64,000 nucleotides of DNA from Bacillota bacterium (GCA_023457255.1 JAEWMB010000018.1:1-64000), one strand, 5' to 3'. Counted from the stretch's first letter, positions 45,774-55,994 are shown. Program-made: numbers and translations. Notes: generated by a model from the letters alone, not told the origin.

Positions 45774-46337
45774 TTATTCTTTTTTATTGCCGGATAATGT
45801 AACTCCCGTATATAAACCAAAGTCTTTTTCAAACAAAATACGGCAAATTTTATAAAAATCACCTTCCCGTTGTATTGTAATTTCTCCCTTATACTCTCGA
45901 TCTCCTCCTGCAGAAGTTAAAGTCTTTACTAATAACTCATACTCATAACAGCCCTCTTTTTTCTTTGTCTTATTCAAAACATCTACCTGGGATACCCAAG
46001 GACTAGAAACGCCTGTGACCCAATAAGGAGAGTTTTCCTCCAGCCTTGTAAGGTAATTCTTCTTTAAATAATTGCTTAAAACAGAATACAGCATAGCTCC
46101 ATTTCTATCCTTAATACTTTTTTCAAAGACCTTTAATGCACCTTCCGGTGTACATACTCCGAGTTGTTCGATCGCTTCTAATAAAAGTTCGGTATGTACC
46201 TTGTAGCGATCCGTTTCTTCTGCACTTACGGCAACCTTTCCATAACTGCTATAGTCATAAAGATGAAATCCAATCGAAATCATAAGTAAAAATATCAAGA
46301 AATAGGTTGAGGTCTTTTTTGAATCTTTTTTATTCAC
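45774..46337 (-). CDS. Membrane-anchored protein, unknown function
   Basis: A 187-residue protein with a basic N-terminus (MNKKDSKK) and one membrane helix (about 12-30), the rest facing outwards. EAIEQLGVCTPEGALKVFEKSIKDRNGAMLYSVL is a helical section, followed by a beta-rich part with YELLVKTLT and GEITIQREGDFYKICRI. This resembles small DUF-type stress or sporulation proteins but no family can be named. It starts at GTG, 5 nt after GGAGG; upstream TTG is less likely. Confidence 0.65.
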   Translation of the reverse strand: MNKKDSKKTSTYFLIFLLMISIGFHLYDYSSYGKVAVSAEETDRYKVHTELLLEAIEQLGVCTPEGALKVFEKSIKDRNGAMLYSVLSNYLKKNYLTRLEENSPYWVTGVSSPWVSQVDVLNKTKKKEGCYEYELLVKTLTSAGGDREYKGEITIQREGDFYKICRILFEKDFGLYTGVTLSGNKKE

Positions 46338-46679
46338 AGATTCCTCCAAAATTATCAATCTTTTTATACTATATGTCTTTCTTTAGACATCTAATCATTG
46401 ATTTATAGAAAACCTATTTTCTCCTATCTCACACAGCTTCTACGCTTTACTTTTAGTATAGTATTTTTAACTTCATTTATTCTGATTCATAGCCAAAACC
46501 TAAATTATGAAAAGCAGATACTTCTATTTTCAGAGTATAAGCAAATCTGGCAGCATTATTCGAAAATAAATCCTCAACAAATAAATAATAGAACCGTTCT
46601 CTTAAAAATACAGAAAACGATTCCATTATCGCATACTATAGAAAGGCATTACTCCAATAATTACTTCTTTTACTATTGA
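46338..46679. other. Intergenic region
   Basis: A + strand frame of 93 codons (46398-46679) lacks a ribosome site and reads as AT-rich low-complexity protein. No convincing gene, RNA or repeat is seen. Confidence 0.5.
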
Positions 46680-47771
46680 TTATTCTATATGATCTTCTAT
46701 TTTTTCAATTAAATCCCCAACAATGGTATCTACTATTTCATAGTCTGTTGCCCGGACATAATATTGCTCCAGCTCATCATGCAAAGCTTTCGCTTTGGAC
46801 AAGTACGATATTCCCTCTTCTACCCTTGTTTTATATCTCCTCTTAATGTCTTCTAACTTTTCAGCATTCTCTTCATCAGTTCCTGCCTTGATGCATTCCT
46901 CATACATATCGATTATAAAATCATGCTCATCCACCGGATAGTACTCATGAGGTGCCGTACTATCAAAAATGCAGAGGCTAAGTTCAGGAAAGATCAGCAT
47001 ATCCAAGCTATTCGGATCAAAGCCACAGTGATAAACCTCAGTGATTACCCCTGCTTCCTCTGCTTTTTTTAAGATCGTTTTAAGCATCGTTGATTTTCCT
47101 GAGCCTGGGCGTCCTTTAATAAAGTATCTGGTGGACAGCCCTTCGGTCAAGTTTTCTACATAATCCATCGCTCCATAAGGAGTAGAACCGCCTAAAAATC
47201 GATGATAGCTTTTCCCCTTATCCTTAGAGGCCACGGAGGAAAATATCCGTTCTATTAAATAATTCCCTATTTCTTCTGCTTTAATAAAATCCATATTTTG
47301 AATGTATATCTGCTCCCACTCATCATGAATATCCAGCGCCTGATGAAATTTTTCGTATGCATTTACATAACATTCTGAAATCTGTTCCTTGATATCCTTA
47401 ATATTACGGGCTGCCCTTTGTAAAAGATGAGTATCCCAAGCAACGCCAAGATTAACATACTCTTCCACCGCCCCCGGAACCGCGGGTTCTATTACATGTG
47501 GAGCTGTTCCATCCACTATTCCAAAGGATAAGGAACGGACAATCATTCCGTCAAGTGAATCCGGATCAGACGAACAATGGATGTATTCAATATCATAACC
47601 TTTGTTTCGATATTGTGTTCCGATTCGTTTCATTAAGGTAGATTTTCCTGTGCCAGGGCCACCTTTTAATATATAGACCTTTTTCAAATCTGATAAGTTC
47701 GATTCAAAAAAGTTTTGAAAGCCTTTGGCAGTATTTCCACAGGCAAAATAATGTTTTAATTTTCCTGTCAT
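46680..47771 (-). CDS. Twin P-loop ATPase (PRK06851-like)
   Basis: A 363-residue soluble protein made of two related halves. Each half starts with a P-loop (GGPGTGKST near 37-45, GRPGSGKST near 223-231) and continues with IEYIHCSSDPDSLDGMIV or EVYHCGFDPNSLDMLIF, then a DGTAPH or DSTAPH motif. The pattern fits a Firmicutes ATPase group annotated PRK06851, function unknown. The internal duplication makes a pseudo-dimeric enzyme. It stands alone between long intergenic regions. Confidence 0.78.
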   Translation of the reverse strand: MTGKLKHYFACGNTAKGFQNFFESNLSDLKKVYILKGGPGTGKSTLMKRIGTQYRNKGYDIEYIHCSSDPDSLDGMIVRSLSFGIVDGTAPHVIEPAVPGAVEEYVNLGVAWDTHLLQRAARNIKDIKEQISECYVNAYEKFHQALDIHDEWEQIYIQNMDFIKAEEIGNYLIERIFSSVASKDKGKSYHRFLGGSTPYGAMDYVENLTEGLSTRYFIKGRPGSGKSTMLKTILKKAEEAGVITEVYHCGFDPNSLDMLIFPELSLCIFDSTAPHEYYPVDEHDFIIDMYEECIKAGTDEENAEKLEDIKRRYKTRVEEGISYLSKAKALHDELEQYYVRATDYEIVDTIVGDLIEKIEDHIE

Positions 47772-48418
47772 ATTTACCTCATTTCGGTGCTGTTTTTGTG
47801 CAAATGAAGTCCGTAAAGCGATAACAAAATAATTGATTTTGCTTCACTCCATACTGGTCTGTGAACATCAAGTCTGCTATCACAAATCAATGCACAAACC
47901 TATCATGGAACACTTCGCTTCCTTCAGCAAAACAGCTTAAGTTTTCTTCATAATATACTATGTAATCAATTTTGTATCGTGCACGGACGATATAAAGTCA
48001 CTATTAATGTATCTTAAATTAATCCCTAGCGGTTGACATTAGCAACTATGATTAGACAGTTCGGGTTATTTCTAAATCTTCATATTTCATAGAATTCCTA
48101 TAGGTATTCCATTATACGTGTGTTTTATCAAATCATTTCTATTGACTTTTATTCCTTTATTTAGTATTATTAACCATAGTTTGTCATATGTGATTTTTAG
48201 TAAGCTGGATTCCTATTTATGGATATCTGAAGTCCTATAAGATAATTAAGGAATTAACTGCATTTTTTATCTTCGCTTAACTTTCATAATATAGAAAAGT
48301 ACCGAAAGATGGTTGCTCCTCTTTCGGTATTCCTCATTTCAGCATATTAAACCAGTGCGGAATTTCTATATTTTCTGCCGCTTTCCATTTCTATATTTTT
48401 GTTTTCATTATCTTTTAT
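47772..48418. other. Long intergenic region
   Basis: About 650 bp of AT-rich DNA without an open frame of note. An isolated TTGACA is present near 48033 without a matching -10 box. Apart from the terminator at 48300 nothing is recognised. Confidence 0.55.
48300..48329 (-). terminator. Terminator of the small gene at 48419
   Basis: A perfect 10-bp stem, TACCGAAAGA and its complement, is followed on the - strand by CTTTTCT. Confidence 0.75.
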
Positions 48419-48700
48419 CTAATCCTCTCTCTCTGTAATAGATTGATATAATTCCTTTGTTTTGCCGGCAACTTCGTTCGCAAGCTTCTCAACCTTCTTA
48501 CCAGCTATACGACTGTTATAATAAACATCCTTTCCAAAGGATTCTGAAACGTTCTCAATATGTTCACATTTTTCTTTTGGTACTCCTATTGTTTCTCCTG
48601 CTTTGCTGATAAATTCTCCACTATTTTTGGCAGCTACACCGCCGGCCTTTACAATATCTTCAGTAACATTTTTTAATACCTTACCAACCTTTGATTTCAT
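48419..48700 (-). CDS. Small helical protein of unknown function
   Basis: A 93-residue, Lys/Glu/Val-rich protein, probably all helix: VGKVLKNVTEDIVKAGGVAAK, then SKAGETIGVPKEKC and KKVEKLANEVAGKTKELY. It has amphipathic repeats but no membrane segment. AAGGCGGTAAGG precedes the ATG. It lies 111 bp behind the last Csp-like gene on the same strand and might share its transcript. No family is recognised. Confidence 0.6.
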   Translation of the reverse strand: MKSKVGKVLKNVTEDIVKAGGVAAKNSGEFISKAGETIGVPKEKCEHIENVSESFGKDVYYNSRIAGKKVEKLANEVAGKTKELYQSITERED

Positions 48701-48811
48701 ACCTTACCGCCTTTTTCTCCTTCTAGCGAAATAACATCCGAAATGTTACCGATAGTTTAACCAAAGCCGGCAGAGATATACATAAAAGTTTCATAAGGAA
48801 ACACAGACCAG

Positions 48812-50491
48812 TTATACTATCAATTTTTCAAAGAAACCGACTAAATTAATTTTTCCATATCCCCATATCCGGTTTGGATATTCCATGTAGGATTCACGTT
48901 CCGCACCTTGAATTAACAGTGTTTTTATCTCTGCTCCGGTTAAAATAGTAAAATTCCCTTTTGTAATTGACCATTCAAATATTAGGGATACAATACCTGT
49001 TGCAATTGCCGCTGCTGCACCCGTCCCAGTTGCGTTGATATAGCTGTCATTTTGAAACGGTGCGGTAATATCAGACCCAGGTGCTACTAAATCAGGCTTT
49101 ATTTCATTATTTCTGGAATACCCTTTACTGGAGAATTCTGAAATATTACCACTTGACGTATCATAGGAAGTTATTGTAATCGGTGTCGTTGTATTTCCAG
49201 GTGTCGTTATCGTAGTAAATGGATCAGCATCGATAAAATATGTCCCCTTTGAAATAAGGCTTCCGGAAGGTAAATAGGCATCTAATTCCGAAGTAATTTT
49301 ATCTACATCGTAATAACGAATTGTCCAAATACCGCTTTGCATCCCCTCAAACCGGATTAAAATCAATTGATTGCCGGTCTTTGACTCAGATAAGATATTA
49401 TTGATACAAATATACGTGGTACCCAGATAAAATTTATAAGAATCTAAACTTTGTAAATCTAATGAAATATCCGGCATGACATCTCCTAAGGGAGATATTA
49501 TATCCAAGGATACTCTCTGATTATGCTCCGGCCATATCTCAAGTGAGAAGTCTTTATCCTCCTCACCAACCTGGAACTGAATGTCTTTGCTGCTGTCATT
49601 TGAGGTAAAATAACTATAATAATGTCTCCCGGTATCTCCTTCATTACCGCCAGAGATAATGGAACATATTCTAGGTAATGTTGTGATACTGGCTAAAAAC
49701 GTACTGATTGGTACCAGACCATAATTTCCGCCTTGATTTGACCCTAAGGCAATACAAATTACGACCGGACGGTTCAATTGTTTTGCAATCTTTAAAACAA
49801 AAGAAATCCCTATCATAATATCTGTTTCTTGATAGCAAATTTTATCCTTAGGTATTGAAAAAATATCCCTTATAATGCCTTTTGCCTGCTTTAACTTAAC
49901 TACAACTAATTCGGATAAGGGTGCTACTCCTGAAAATTCATTTTCTGCATCTTCACTCCCGGCAGCGATACCTGCAATCATCGTTCCATGCCCGTATTCG
50001 TCCTCTGTTGGTATCAATTCATACGGATTAGATAAGGATAACGCCGAATTAATATCATCTTTCGTATAGATTGTTCCAAACGGAAATTCAGCATCAGCTC
50101 CTGATGCAGCTTCTTCGTTTAGTGTCTGATCCCAGATTGCCTGGATTTTAGTTGTATTATCCTTATAACGAAAAGCTGGATGAAGGTAGTTTATACCACT
50201 ATCAATAACTCCAATCAGTACACCGGTTCCATACAGCTCATATTCCGGCTCATATCTGATTTGGGTCACTCCTGTTTTATCCAGTGCTAACGTAGATTCT
50301 GCTGAAAATACTGCCGGTATATAGGAATAGATATTTGCCAGTTCGCATATATCTATTGTTTCTTTGGGTACATTAACAAGCGTATATCTTGCGTTTATTT
50401 GTGTCTTAGAAACGGCATAACTGAAATTCTCCAAGACATCATCCGGTACAATCAAATCCATATAATCTTCGTTAATAATTTCGTCTACCAT
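48812..50491 (-). CDS. Csp-like subtilase, catalytic Ser replaced by Gly (copy 4 of 4 in transcription order)
   Basis: A 559-residue S8-family protein related to the clostridial Csp germination proteins. A short propeptide-like region (1-75) is followed by the subtilase core. Asp97 in GVIDSG, His168 in GHGT and the oxyanion Asn in GGNEGD are intact. The Ser motif reads GTGAAAAIATG, with Gly491 where GTS is expected, so peptide cleavage is unlikely. A beta-rich insertion sits at about 300-430, as in Csp proteins. The start at 50491 aligns with those of the other copies; a GTG three codons earlier is possible. Known pseudoproteases of this kind (CspC, CspA of C. difficile) act in germinant sensing. 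Confidence 0.85.
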   Translation of the reverse strand: MVDEIINEDYMDLIVPDDVLENFSYAVSKTQINARYTLVNVPKETIDICELANIYSYIPAVFSAESTLALDKTGVTQIRYEPEYELYGTGVLIGVIDSGINYLHPAFRYKDNTTKIQAIWDQTLNEEAASGADAEFPFGTIYTKDDINSALSLSNPYELIPTEDEYGHGTMIAGIAAGSEDAENEFSGVAPLSELVVVKLKQAKGIIRDIFSIPKDKICYQETDIMIGISFVLKIAKQLNRPVVICIALGSNQGGNYGLVPISTFLASITTLPRICSIISGGNEGDTGRHYYSYFTSNDSSKDIQFQVGEEDKDFSLEIWPEHNQRVSLDIISPLGDVMPDISLDLQSLDSYKFYLGTTYICINNILSESKTGNQLILIRFEGMQSGIWTIRYYDVDKITSELDAYLPSGSLISKGTYFIDADPFTTITTPGNTTTPITITSYDTSSGNISEFSSKGYSRNNEIKPDLVAPGSDITAPFQNDSYINATGTGAAAAIATGIVSLIFEWSITKGNFTILTGAEIKTLLIQGAERESYMEYPNRIWGYGKINLVGFFEKLIV

Positions 50492-50591
50492 ATATAACAC
50501 CCTATTCCTCTTCTTTTTTAAATCAAATGGTTCTATTTTTGATGAGATATAGTTCCTGCTAAAGACTTACTCAGTAACTACCGTTTTTGGT

Positions 50592-52268
50592 TTAGATAAT
50601 CAACTTTTCAAATACTCCATATAGGTCAACTTTTCCAAATCCCCAGTTTCGGTTCGGATATTCTATTAGTAAATCTCTTCTTGCCCCTCGAATTAAAAAG
50701 GTCTTAATTTCAACACCCGTGATACCGGTATAAAATCCCCGTGTAATTGCCCATTCTAATAAAAGTGCCACGATACCTGTCGTTACCGCTGCTGCTGCTC
50801 CAGTACCGGAAATATTGACATAGCCATTCTTGCTTCCCGGTGCTGTAAGCTCTGTCCCGGGTGCTGCCAAATCAGGTTTGATTTCATTCACTCTTGTATA
50901 GCCTTTGCTGGAGAAAACTGAAATTCCTCCCGCTAGTGTATCATAGGAAGTTATGGTGATTGGTGCCACCCCATTCCCCGGCGACGTAATTGTTGTATAC
51001 GAATCAGATTGTATAAAATAGGTATCATTTGAAATGATATCTCCGGAAGGCAGCCATGCATTAAATACTGCATTTATCCTGTCAATGTTATAGATTCGAA
51101 ATCTCCAGAGACCGCTTTGTGCACTCTCAAACCGAATCCATATCAACTGATCTCCGGATTCCGGCACGGTGGTTTCATTATTAATGCATAAGATAGTTGG
51201 TCCAAATACAAAAGTATGCCGACTTGCTTGGCTAAATCCAGGTGTTAAATTTTCAATTTTTTCACCGGAGGGAGATATAATATCAAGGGCAATTCTTAAA
51301 ATCGGCTGAGTCCATATCTCAATAAAGAACTTTTTATCATTTTCTCCTACGTTTAATTCAAACTCCGTATATTCGTCTTCATTTCTTACTGTTCCGGAAT
51401 GATGCCTTCTGGCATTGCCTTCATTTCCGGCACAGATAGTAACACAAGTTCTAGGTAATTCGGATAAATCATTAAGAGATATGCTAAGTGAGCCTAATCC
51501 ATCATGACCGCCTTGGTTAGAGCCTAATGCCATACAAATAGCCAGTGGTCTGTTTAATTGCTTGGCAATAGAATCAACGTATTTTACTCCCATCATGATA
51601 TCAGATTCCTGATAACATAATTTATCATTTGAAATAGATAGGAAATCCTTTACTATATTTTTTGCTTCTTTTAATTTCACAATCACAAATTCTGCCAAGG
51701 GCGCTACACCGGAAAAGCTATTTGCACCATCTGCACTACCAGCTGCGATACCTGCAATTGCCGTTCCATGACCGTTTTCATCATCTGTAGGTACTATCTC
51801 CAACGGATAGGGCTGCCGCAAGGCATTGTTAATATCTTCTCTTGTATAAATTGTGCCATAAGGGAATTCCGGGCTAGGTACAGAATTATTATTAATTGTC
51901 TGATCCCAGATGTAAGAGATTCTTGAAGTATTGTCGGCATATAAAAAGGCAGGATGAAGATAATTTATTCCACTGTCTATAATAGCAACTAAAACCCCGG
52001 TACCCATCAGGGCTAAATTAGGGTTGTTCTGCACCCTGCTTACCCCTGTCTCAGTTAAAACAAAAGTCGACTCTAAGGTATAACATGACGGCAGATAAGA
52101 ATAACTGATATCATAGAATTCACATTTGTTTATTCTCTCATAAGGAATTTGAACTAACGAATATCTGTTATTTATCCTGGTTACAGCTACGCTATCTCGT
52201 ATATTTTGTAAACTAGTATTAGGCACTAGTAAGTCGAAATAATTCTCACTAATAAAAACATTATCCAT
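50592..52268 (-). CDS. Csp-like subtilase, catalytic Ser replaced by Gly (copy 3 of 4)
   Basis: A 558-residue paralogue of its neighbours. The Asp motif VAIIDSGINYLHPAF, His motif ENGHGTAIAG and oxyanion CAGNEGN are retained. The nucleophile motif reads SGTGAAAAVTTG, so Gly again stands at the Ser position near 490. PLAEFVIVKLKEAK and FSSKGYTR are shared with the other copies. The ATG at 52268 was chosen by alignment and the AAAAGG site 7 nt upstream; a TTG two codons earlier also exists. Separated from the next copy by 100 bp without a terminator. Confidence 0.85.
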   Translation of the reverse strand: MDNVFISENYFDLLVPNTSLQNIRDSVAVTRINNRYSLVQIPYERINKCEFYDISYSYLPSCYTLESTFVLTETGVSRVQNNPNLALMGTGVLVAIIDSGINYLHPAFLYADNTSRISYIWDQTINNNSVPSPEFPYGTIYTREDINNALRQPYPLEIVPTDDENGHGTAIAGIAAGSADGANSFSGVAPLAEFVIVKLKEAKNIVKDFLSISNDKLCYQESDIMMGVKYVDSIAKQLNRPLAICMALGSNQGGHDGLGSLSISLNDLSELPRTCVTICAGNEGNARRHHSGTVRNEDEYTEFELNVGENDKKFFIEIWTQPILRIALDIISPSGEKIENLTPGFSQASRHTFVFGPTILCINNETTVPESGDQLIWIRFESAQSGLWRFRIYNIDRINAVFNAWLPSGDIISNDTYFIQSDSYTTITSPGNGVAPITITSYDTLAGGISVFSSKGYTRVNEIKPDLAAPGTELTAPGSKNGYVNISGTGAAAAVTTGIVALLLEWAITRGFYTGITGVEIKTFLIRGARRDLLIEYPNRNWGFGKVDLYGVFEKLII

Positions 52269-52352
52269 ATTCAAACCTTTTCGTGTATTTAATAATAAAG
52301 TATGTTACTTTCTTAGCTTCTATGAGATATCTTTTCGTTTTGTGCCCATATC

Positions 52353-54035
52353 TTATATGATAAGCTTTTCAAAAACTCCGTAAATATCAACCTTACCATA
52401 CCCCCAAAATCTATTTGGATACTCCTCATAGGGTTCTCTTCTGGCACCACGAATTAATAAGGTTTTTATTTCACGGCCTGTGATATTCGTATAGTTTCCT
52501 CGTACAACTGCCCATTCCAGAAGCTGTGCTACTGCTCCGCTTGTTAAGGCTGTAGCGACTCCGGTTCCGGTTGCAGAAACATAACCACCTGTTTCATTCG
52601 AAGGAACTCTTAGATCAGTGCCCGGTGCTGCCAAATCCGGCTTTACTTCACCCTTTCTTGTATATCCAATCCCGGAGAAATACGATATCCCTCCTTCCAA
52701 CGTATTATAGGAGCCAATCGTAACCGGGGCTACCGCATTCCCGGGCGATGTCACCGTCATTTCCGGATCTGACTGCAAAAAATAAGTATTGTTTGAGATA
52801 ATATCTCCTGCAGGAAGCCAGGCATTTATTACCGAACTTGTATTATCTATGTTATTATACCGAAACTTCCACAGACCACTTTGGGTATTCTCAAAGCGCA
52901 GCCAAACCAATTGTGTCCCTGACTCTGATACTGTCGCAATATTATTAATGCAAATCACGGTTGGATTAAACACAAAGGAATATCTTCTGGATTGCCGGAT
53001 TGCCGGACTAATTGTACTAATCCTCTCTCCGGTGGGGGATGTAATCTCAAGGGATATGCGCTGGATTGGCTCTAACCATATTTCAATGAAAAATTTCTTA
53101 TCATTTTCTCCTACGACAAGCTCAAATTCTTTGGAGGATTCCGAAGCCCTAATATTGTCAGAATAATGCCTCTGTGCATTTCCCTCGTTTCCGGCACACA
53201 CTACAACACAGGTCTGCGGCAGCCCCGTTATGTTACTTAAATAAGTACTAAGGGAACCTAAGGAATCATGAGGTCCTTGACTGGTACCAAGAGCAACACA
53301 AAGGACTAGCGGACGGTTAAGTTCTCTTGCGATAGACTCTAAGAATTTAACGCCAAGCATCACATCGGTCTCTTGATAGCAGATTGCATCATCCGGGACA
53401 GAAAAAAATTGTTTGATCACCATTTTTGCCTGCTTTAATTTTACTACTACTAATTCGCACAGGGGCGCCGCTCCTGAAAAATTATTACTCTCATCTATAC
53501 TTCCGGCAGCCATCCCGGCTATTGCAGTTCCATGACCAATCTCATCGTTGGTGGGTACTATTTCCAAAGGATTTGGCTGCTGCAGTGCACGATTAATATC
53601 TTCTCTGGAGTAAATAGTTCCAAAAGGAAATTCCTCATTCACCGGTGCATTTTCATCAGTTACCGTCTGATCCCAAATTGTATAAATCCTGGTGCTTCTA
53701 TCCGTATATAAAAAGGCAGGATGCGGATAGTTAATTCCACTATCGATAACTCCTATCAATGTTCCCGTTCCATACAATGAAAAATTGGGATTTGTCTGAA
53801 GCCTGGTCACTCCGGTCTGTTCTAAAGCTAAACTTGACTGCAAGGTAAATATGGAAGGAAAATTGGAATAGTTATATTCACCAATATTACAAAAATCAAT
53901 TCCCGCACGAGGTACATTGATGATAGAATGCTTTGAGTTAACGTAGGTTACTCTAACACCATTTTCTAATAAATCAACCAATCGATTCGGTATGATTAAA
54001 TCAAGATAGTCTTCACTAATAAATTCATTTGCCAT
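52353..54035 (-). CDS. Csp-like subtilase, catalytic Ser replaced by Gly (copy 2 of 4)
   Basis: A 560-residue paralogue. Asp98 (GVIDSGINYPHPAF), His168 (EIGHGTAIAG) and Asn283 (AGNEGN) are present; the Ser motif is TGTGVATALTSG with Gly492. This copy departs most from the others around the nucleophile (VATA rather than AAAA). The N-terminus (FISEDYLDLIIPNRLVDLL) matches the others and would be the propeptide. AAAGGATGG precedes the ATG. It is 84 bp upstream of the following copy. Confidence 0.86.
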   Translation of the reverse strand: MANEFISEDYLDLIIPNRLVDLLENGVRVTYVNSKHSIINVPRAGIDFCNIGEYNYSNFPSIFTLQSSLALEQTGVTRLQTNPNFSLYGTGTLIGVIDSGINYPHPAFLYTDRSTRIYTIWDQTVTDENAPVNEEFPFGTIYSREDINRALQQPNPLEIVPTNDEIGHGTAIAGMAAGSIDESNNFSGAAPLCELVVVKLKQAKMVIKQFFSVPDDAICYQETDVMLGVKFLESIARELNRPLVLCVALGTSQGPHDSLGSLSTYLSNITGLPQTCVVVCAGNEGNAQRHYSDNIRASESSKEFELVVGENDKKFFIEIWLEPIQRISLEITSPTGERISTISPAIRQSRRYSFVFNPTVICINNIATVSESGTQLVWLRFENTQSGLWKFRYNNIDNTSSVINAWLPAGDIISNNTYFLQSDPEMTVTSPGNAVAPVTIGSYNTLEGGISYFSGIGYTRKGEVKPDLAAPGTDLRVPSNETGGYVSATGTGVATALTSGAVAQLLEWAVVRGNYTNITGREIKTLLIRGARREPYEEYPNRFWGYGKVDIYGVFEKLII

Positions 54036-54125
54036 AAAAGTCCATCCTTTAGATTTGATAATAACAAAGTAATGCTGTGTCTAGATTTCATCCAAGACTT
54101 CTCTTACTATCCTATAATATTTTTC

Positions 54126-55805
54126 TCATATGGTTAATTTTTCAAAGGTTGAGTACAGATCAATTCGCCCATACCCCCAAGTTCTATTAGGATAATCTGT
54201 ATGCAATTCTCTTTTTGCTCCGCGGATTAGGAAAGTTTTTATCTCGCTTCCGGTAATTCCTGTATAGTTTCCTTTTAAAATCGCCCACTCAAACAACAGA
54301 GCCACCACGCCGGCAGAGAGTGCCGCCGCTGCTCCGGTTCCGGAAACTGAGACATAGCCTTCTGCATTAGAAGGACCTTTAATCAAGGTTCCCGGTGCTG
54401 TCAGATCAGGCTTTATAATCTCTTTTCTATTAAAGCCCTTGCTTGAAAATGCTGCAATCCCTCCCTCTTCCGTCTCATACGCACCTACAGCAATAGGCGC
54501 ATAAGCACTCCCCGGAGAGGTAACCGTTAAATAAGAGTCTGATTTTAAGAAGAATGTTTCTTTTGTTATCAGCTCTCCGGAAGGTAACCAAACATTAAAC
54601 TGAGAATAAGTTTTATCAATATTGTTTAGTTTTATCTTCCATATTCCCTCCTGCGTATTTTCAAAACGCATTAAGATTAGCTGATCTCCGGATTCTGATT
54701 CTGTTGCAATGTTATTGATGCATAGCTTGGTCGGACCAAATACAAAATTGTATTTTTTTAATTGACGTATCCCCGGACCAACATTGCTAATCTTCTCTCC
54801 GGAAGGAGAAGTAATCTCTATTGATAACCTCTGAATCGGATGCACCCAGATTTCTATGAAAAATTCTTTGTCTTTTGCTCCAACATTTAATTCGAATTCT
54901 CTAAATTCCTCATCCTTTTTAAAGATTCCAAGGTAATGTCTATTTGTATTTCCTTCATTTCCCGCACTTACAACGACACAAGACCTGGGTTCTCTTGAAA
55001 TATCGTTGATATAATAGCTTAGTGGACCTAAGCCATCATCCCCTCCCTGGCTAGAACCCATAGCAAGGCATAGCACAAGCGGACGATTTAACTTTTCGGC
55101 AACACTTATGATGTATGTAATCCCCATCATGATATCTGATTTTTGATAACAAGTAGCCTCTTCTGAAACGGAAAAAAATTGTCTTGTTACTTTTTTTGCC
55201 TGTTTTAATTTAACTACAACCAACTCCGATAATGGTGCAACCCCAATAAATTCATTCGGAATGTCTTCACTTCCTACAATAACCCCGGCAAGTGCGGTCC
55301 CATGACCATTCTCATCCCTTGAAGGAACGATATCCAGCGGATTTGCAGCTCCCAGTGCCCTGTTAATTTCTTCTTTGGAGTAAATAGTACCGTAAGGAAA
55401 ATCCTCATTCACTGGAGCATCCTCTTGATAGATGGTTTGATCCCAAATAGAATATAGCTTCGTAGTATTATCCTTATACTTAAAGGCCTTATGCTGATAA
55501 TTCACACCAGAATCTATCACACCGACAAGAACCCCTGCACCATATAATCCTAAATTAGGGTTTTGCCTCACTTTAGAAACACCCAGTTCTTCCAATGCTA
55601 TTGTCGAGGTTAAGGTATAGCAGCTTGGAAAAAAAGAATAGCTAAACCCATTAAAGCTGCAGAAATCTATTCGATCTATTGGTATATGTACTATAATATA
55701 TCTGCTATTTATTCTAGTTATAGAGCCTTCTTTTTCATAAACACCGATTAAGGCATTCGGAATTATCATATCCATAAACTTTTCACTATAAAATTTATTT
55801 TCCAT
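54126..55805 (-). CDS. Csp-like subtilase, catalytic Ser replaced by Gly (copy 1 of 4)
   Basis: A 559-residue paralogue and first of the tandem set. The Asp motif VGVIDSGVNYQHKAF, His motif ENGHGTALAGV and oxyanion SAGNEGN are intact. The nucleophile motif is SGTGAAAALSAG, again Gly for Ser near 491. The C-terminal EIKTFLIRGAKRELHTDYPNRTWGYGRID ending is common to all four. AAAGGAGAGG lies 7 nt before the ATG. The promoter must lie in the 190 bp shared with the divergent ferritin gene; no clear sporulation-sigma site was found. Confidence 0.86.
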   Translation of the reverse strand: MENKFYSEKFMDMIIPNALIGVYEKEGSITRINSRYIIVHIPIDRIDFCSFNGFSYSFFPSCYTLTSTIALEELGVSKVRQNPNLGLYGAGVLVGVIDSGVNYQHKAFKYKDNTTKLYSIWDQTIYQEDAPVNEDFPYGTIYSKEEINRALGAANPLDIVPSRDENGHGTALAGVIVGSEDIPNEFIGVAPLSELVVVKLKQAKKVTRQFFSVSEEATCYQKSDIMMGITYIISVAEKLNRPLVLCLAMGSSQGGDDGLGPLSYYINDISREPRSCVVVSAGNEGNTNRHYLGIFKKDEEFREFELNVGAKDKEFFIEIWVHPIQRLSIEITSPSGEKISNVGPGIRQLKKYNFVFGPTKLCINNIATESESGDQLILMRFENTQEGIWKIKLNNIDKTYSQFNVWLPSGELITKETFFLKSDSYLTVTSPGSAYAPIAVGAYETEEGGIAAFSSKGFNRKEIIKPDLTAPGTLIKGPSNAEGYVSVSGTGAAAALSAGVVALLFEWAILKGNYTGITGSEIKTFLIRGAKRELHTDYPNRTWGYGRIDLYSTFEKLTI

Positions 55806-55938
55806 AACTAGTCCTCTCCTTCTTTTATATCAGCATATGATTTGATTTATTATTCTATGTTATGTAAAGATGCTTAATCTTAGTGTAACTTTTTATAAAA
55901 CATTGCGTAAAATGGCATATTTTCATAAAAAATTGGTC

Positions 55939-55966
55939 TTGTTTAATTTTGGCAAAATGATATAAT
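55939..55966 (+). promoter_or_regulatory. Promoter of the ferritin gene
   Basis: TTGTTT, 16 nt, perfect TATAAT, about 29 bp before the ferritin start. Confidence 0.6.
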
Positions 55967-55994
55967 TAAATTATCAAAAAAAGGAGGTAATAAC

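Noticed and set aside
46398..46679. A 93-codon + strand open frame
   Set aside because: No ribosome site, no recognisable domain, AT-driven composition, and it ends exactly against a convergent gene.
48812..55805. Four active secreted serine proteases
   Set aside because: All have Gly in the nucleophile position and none has an N-terminal signal peptide.
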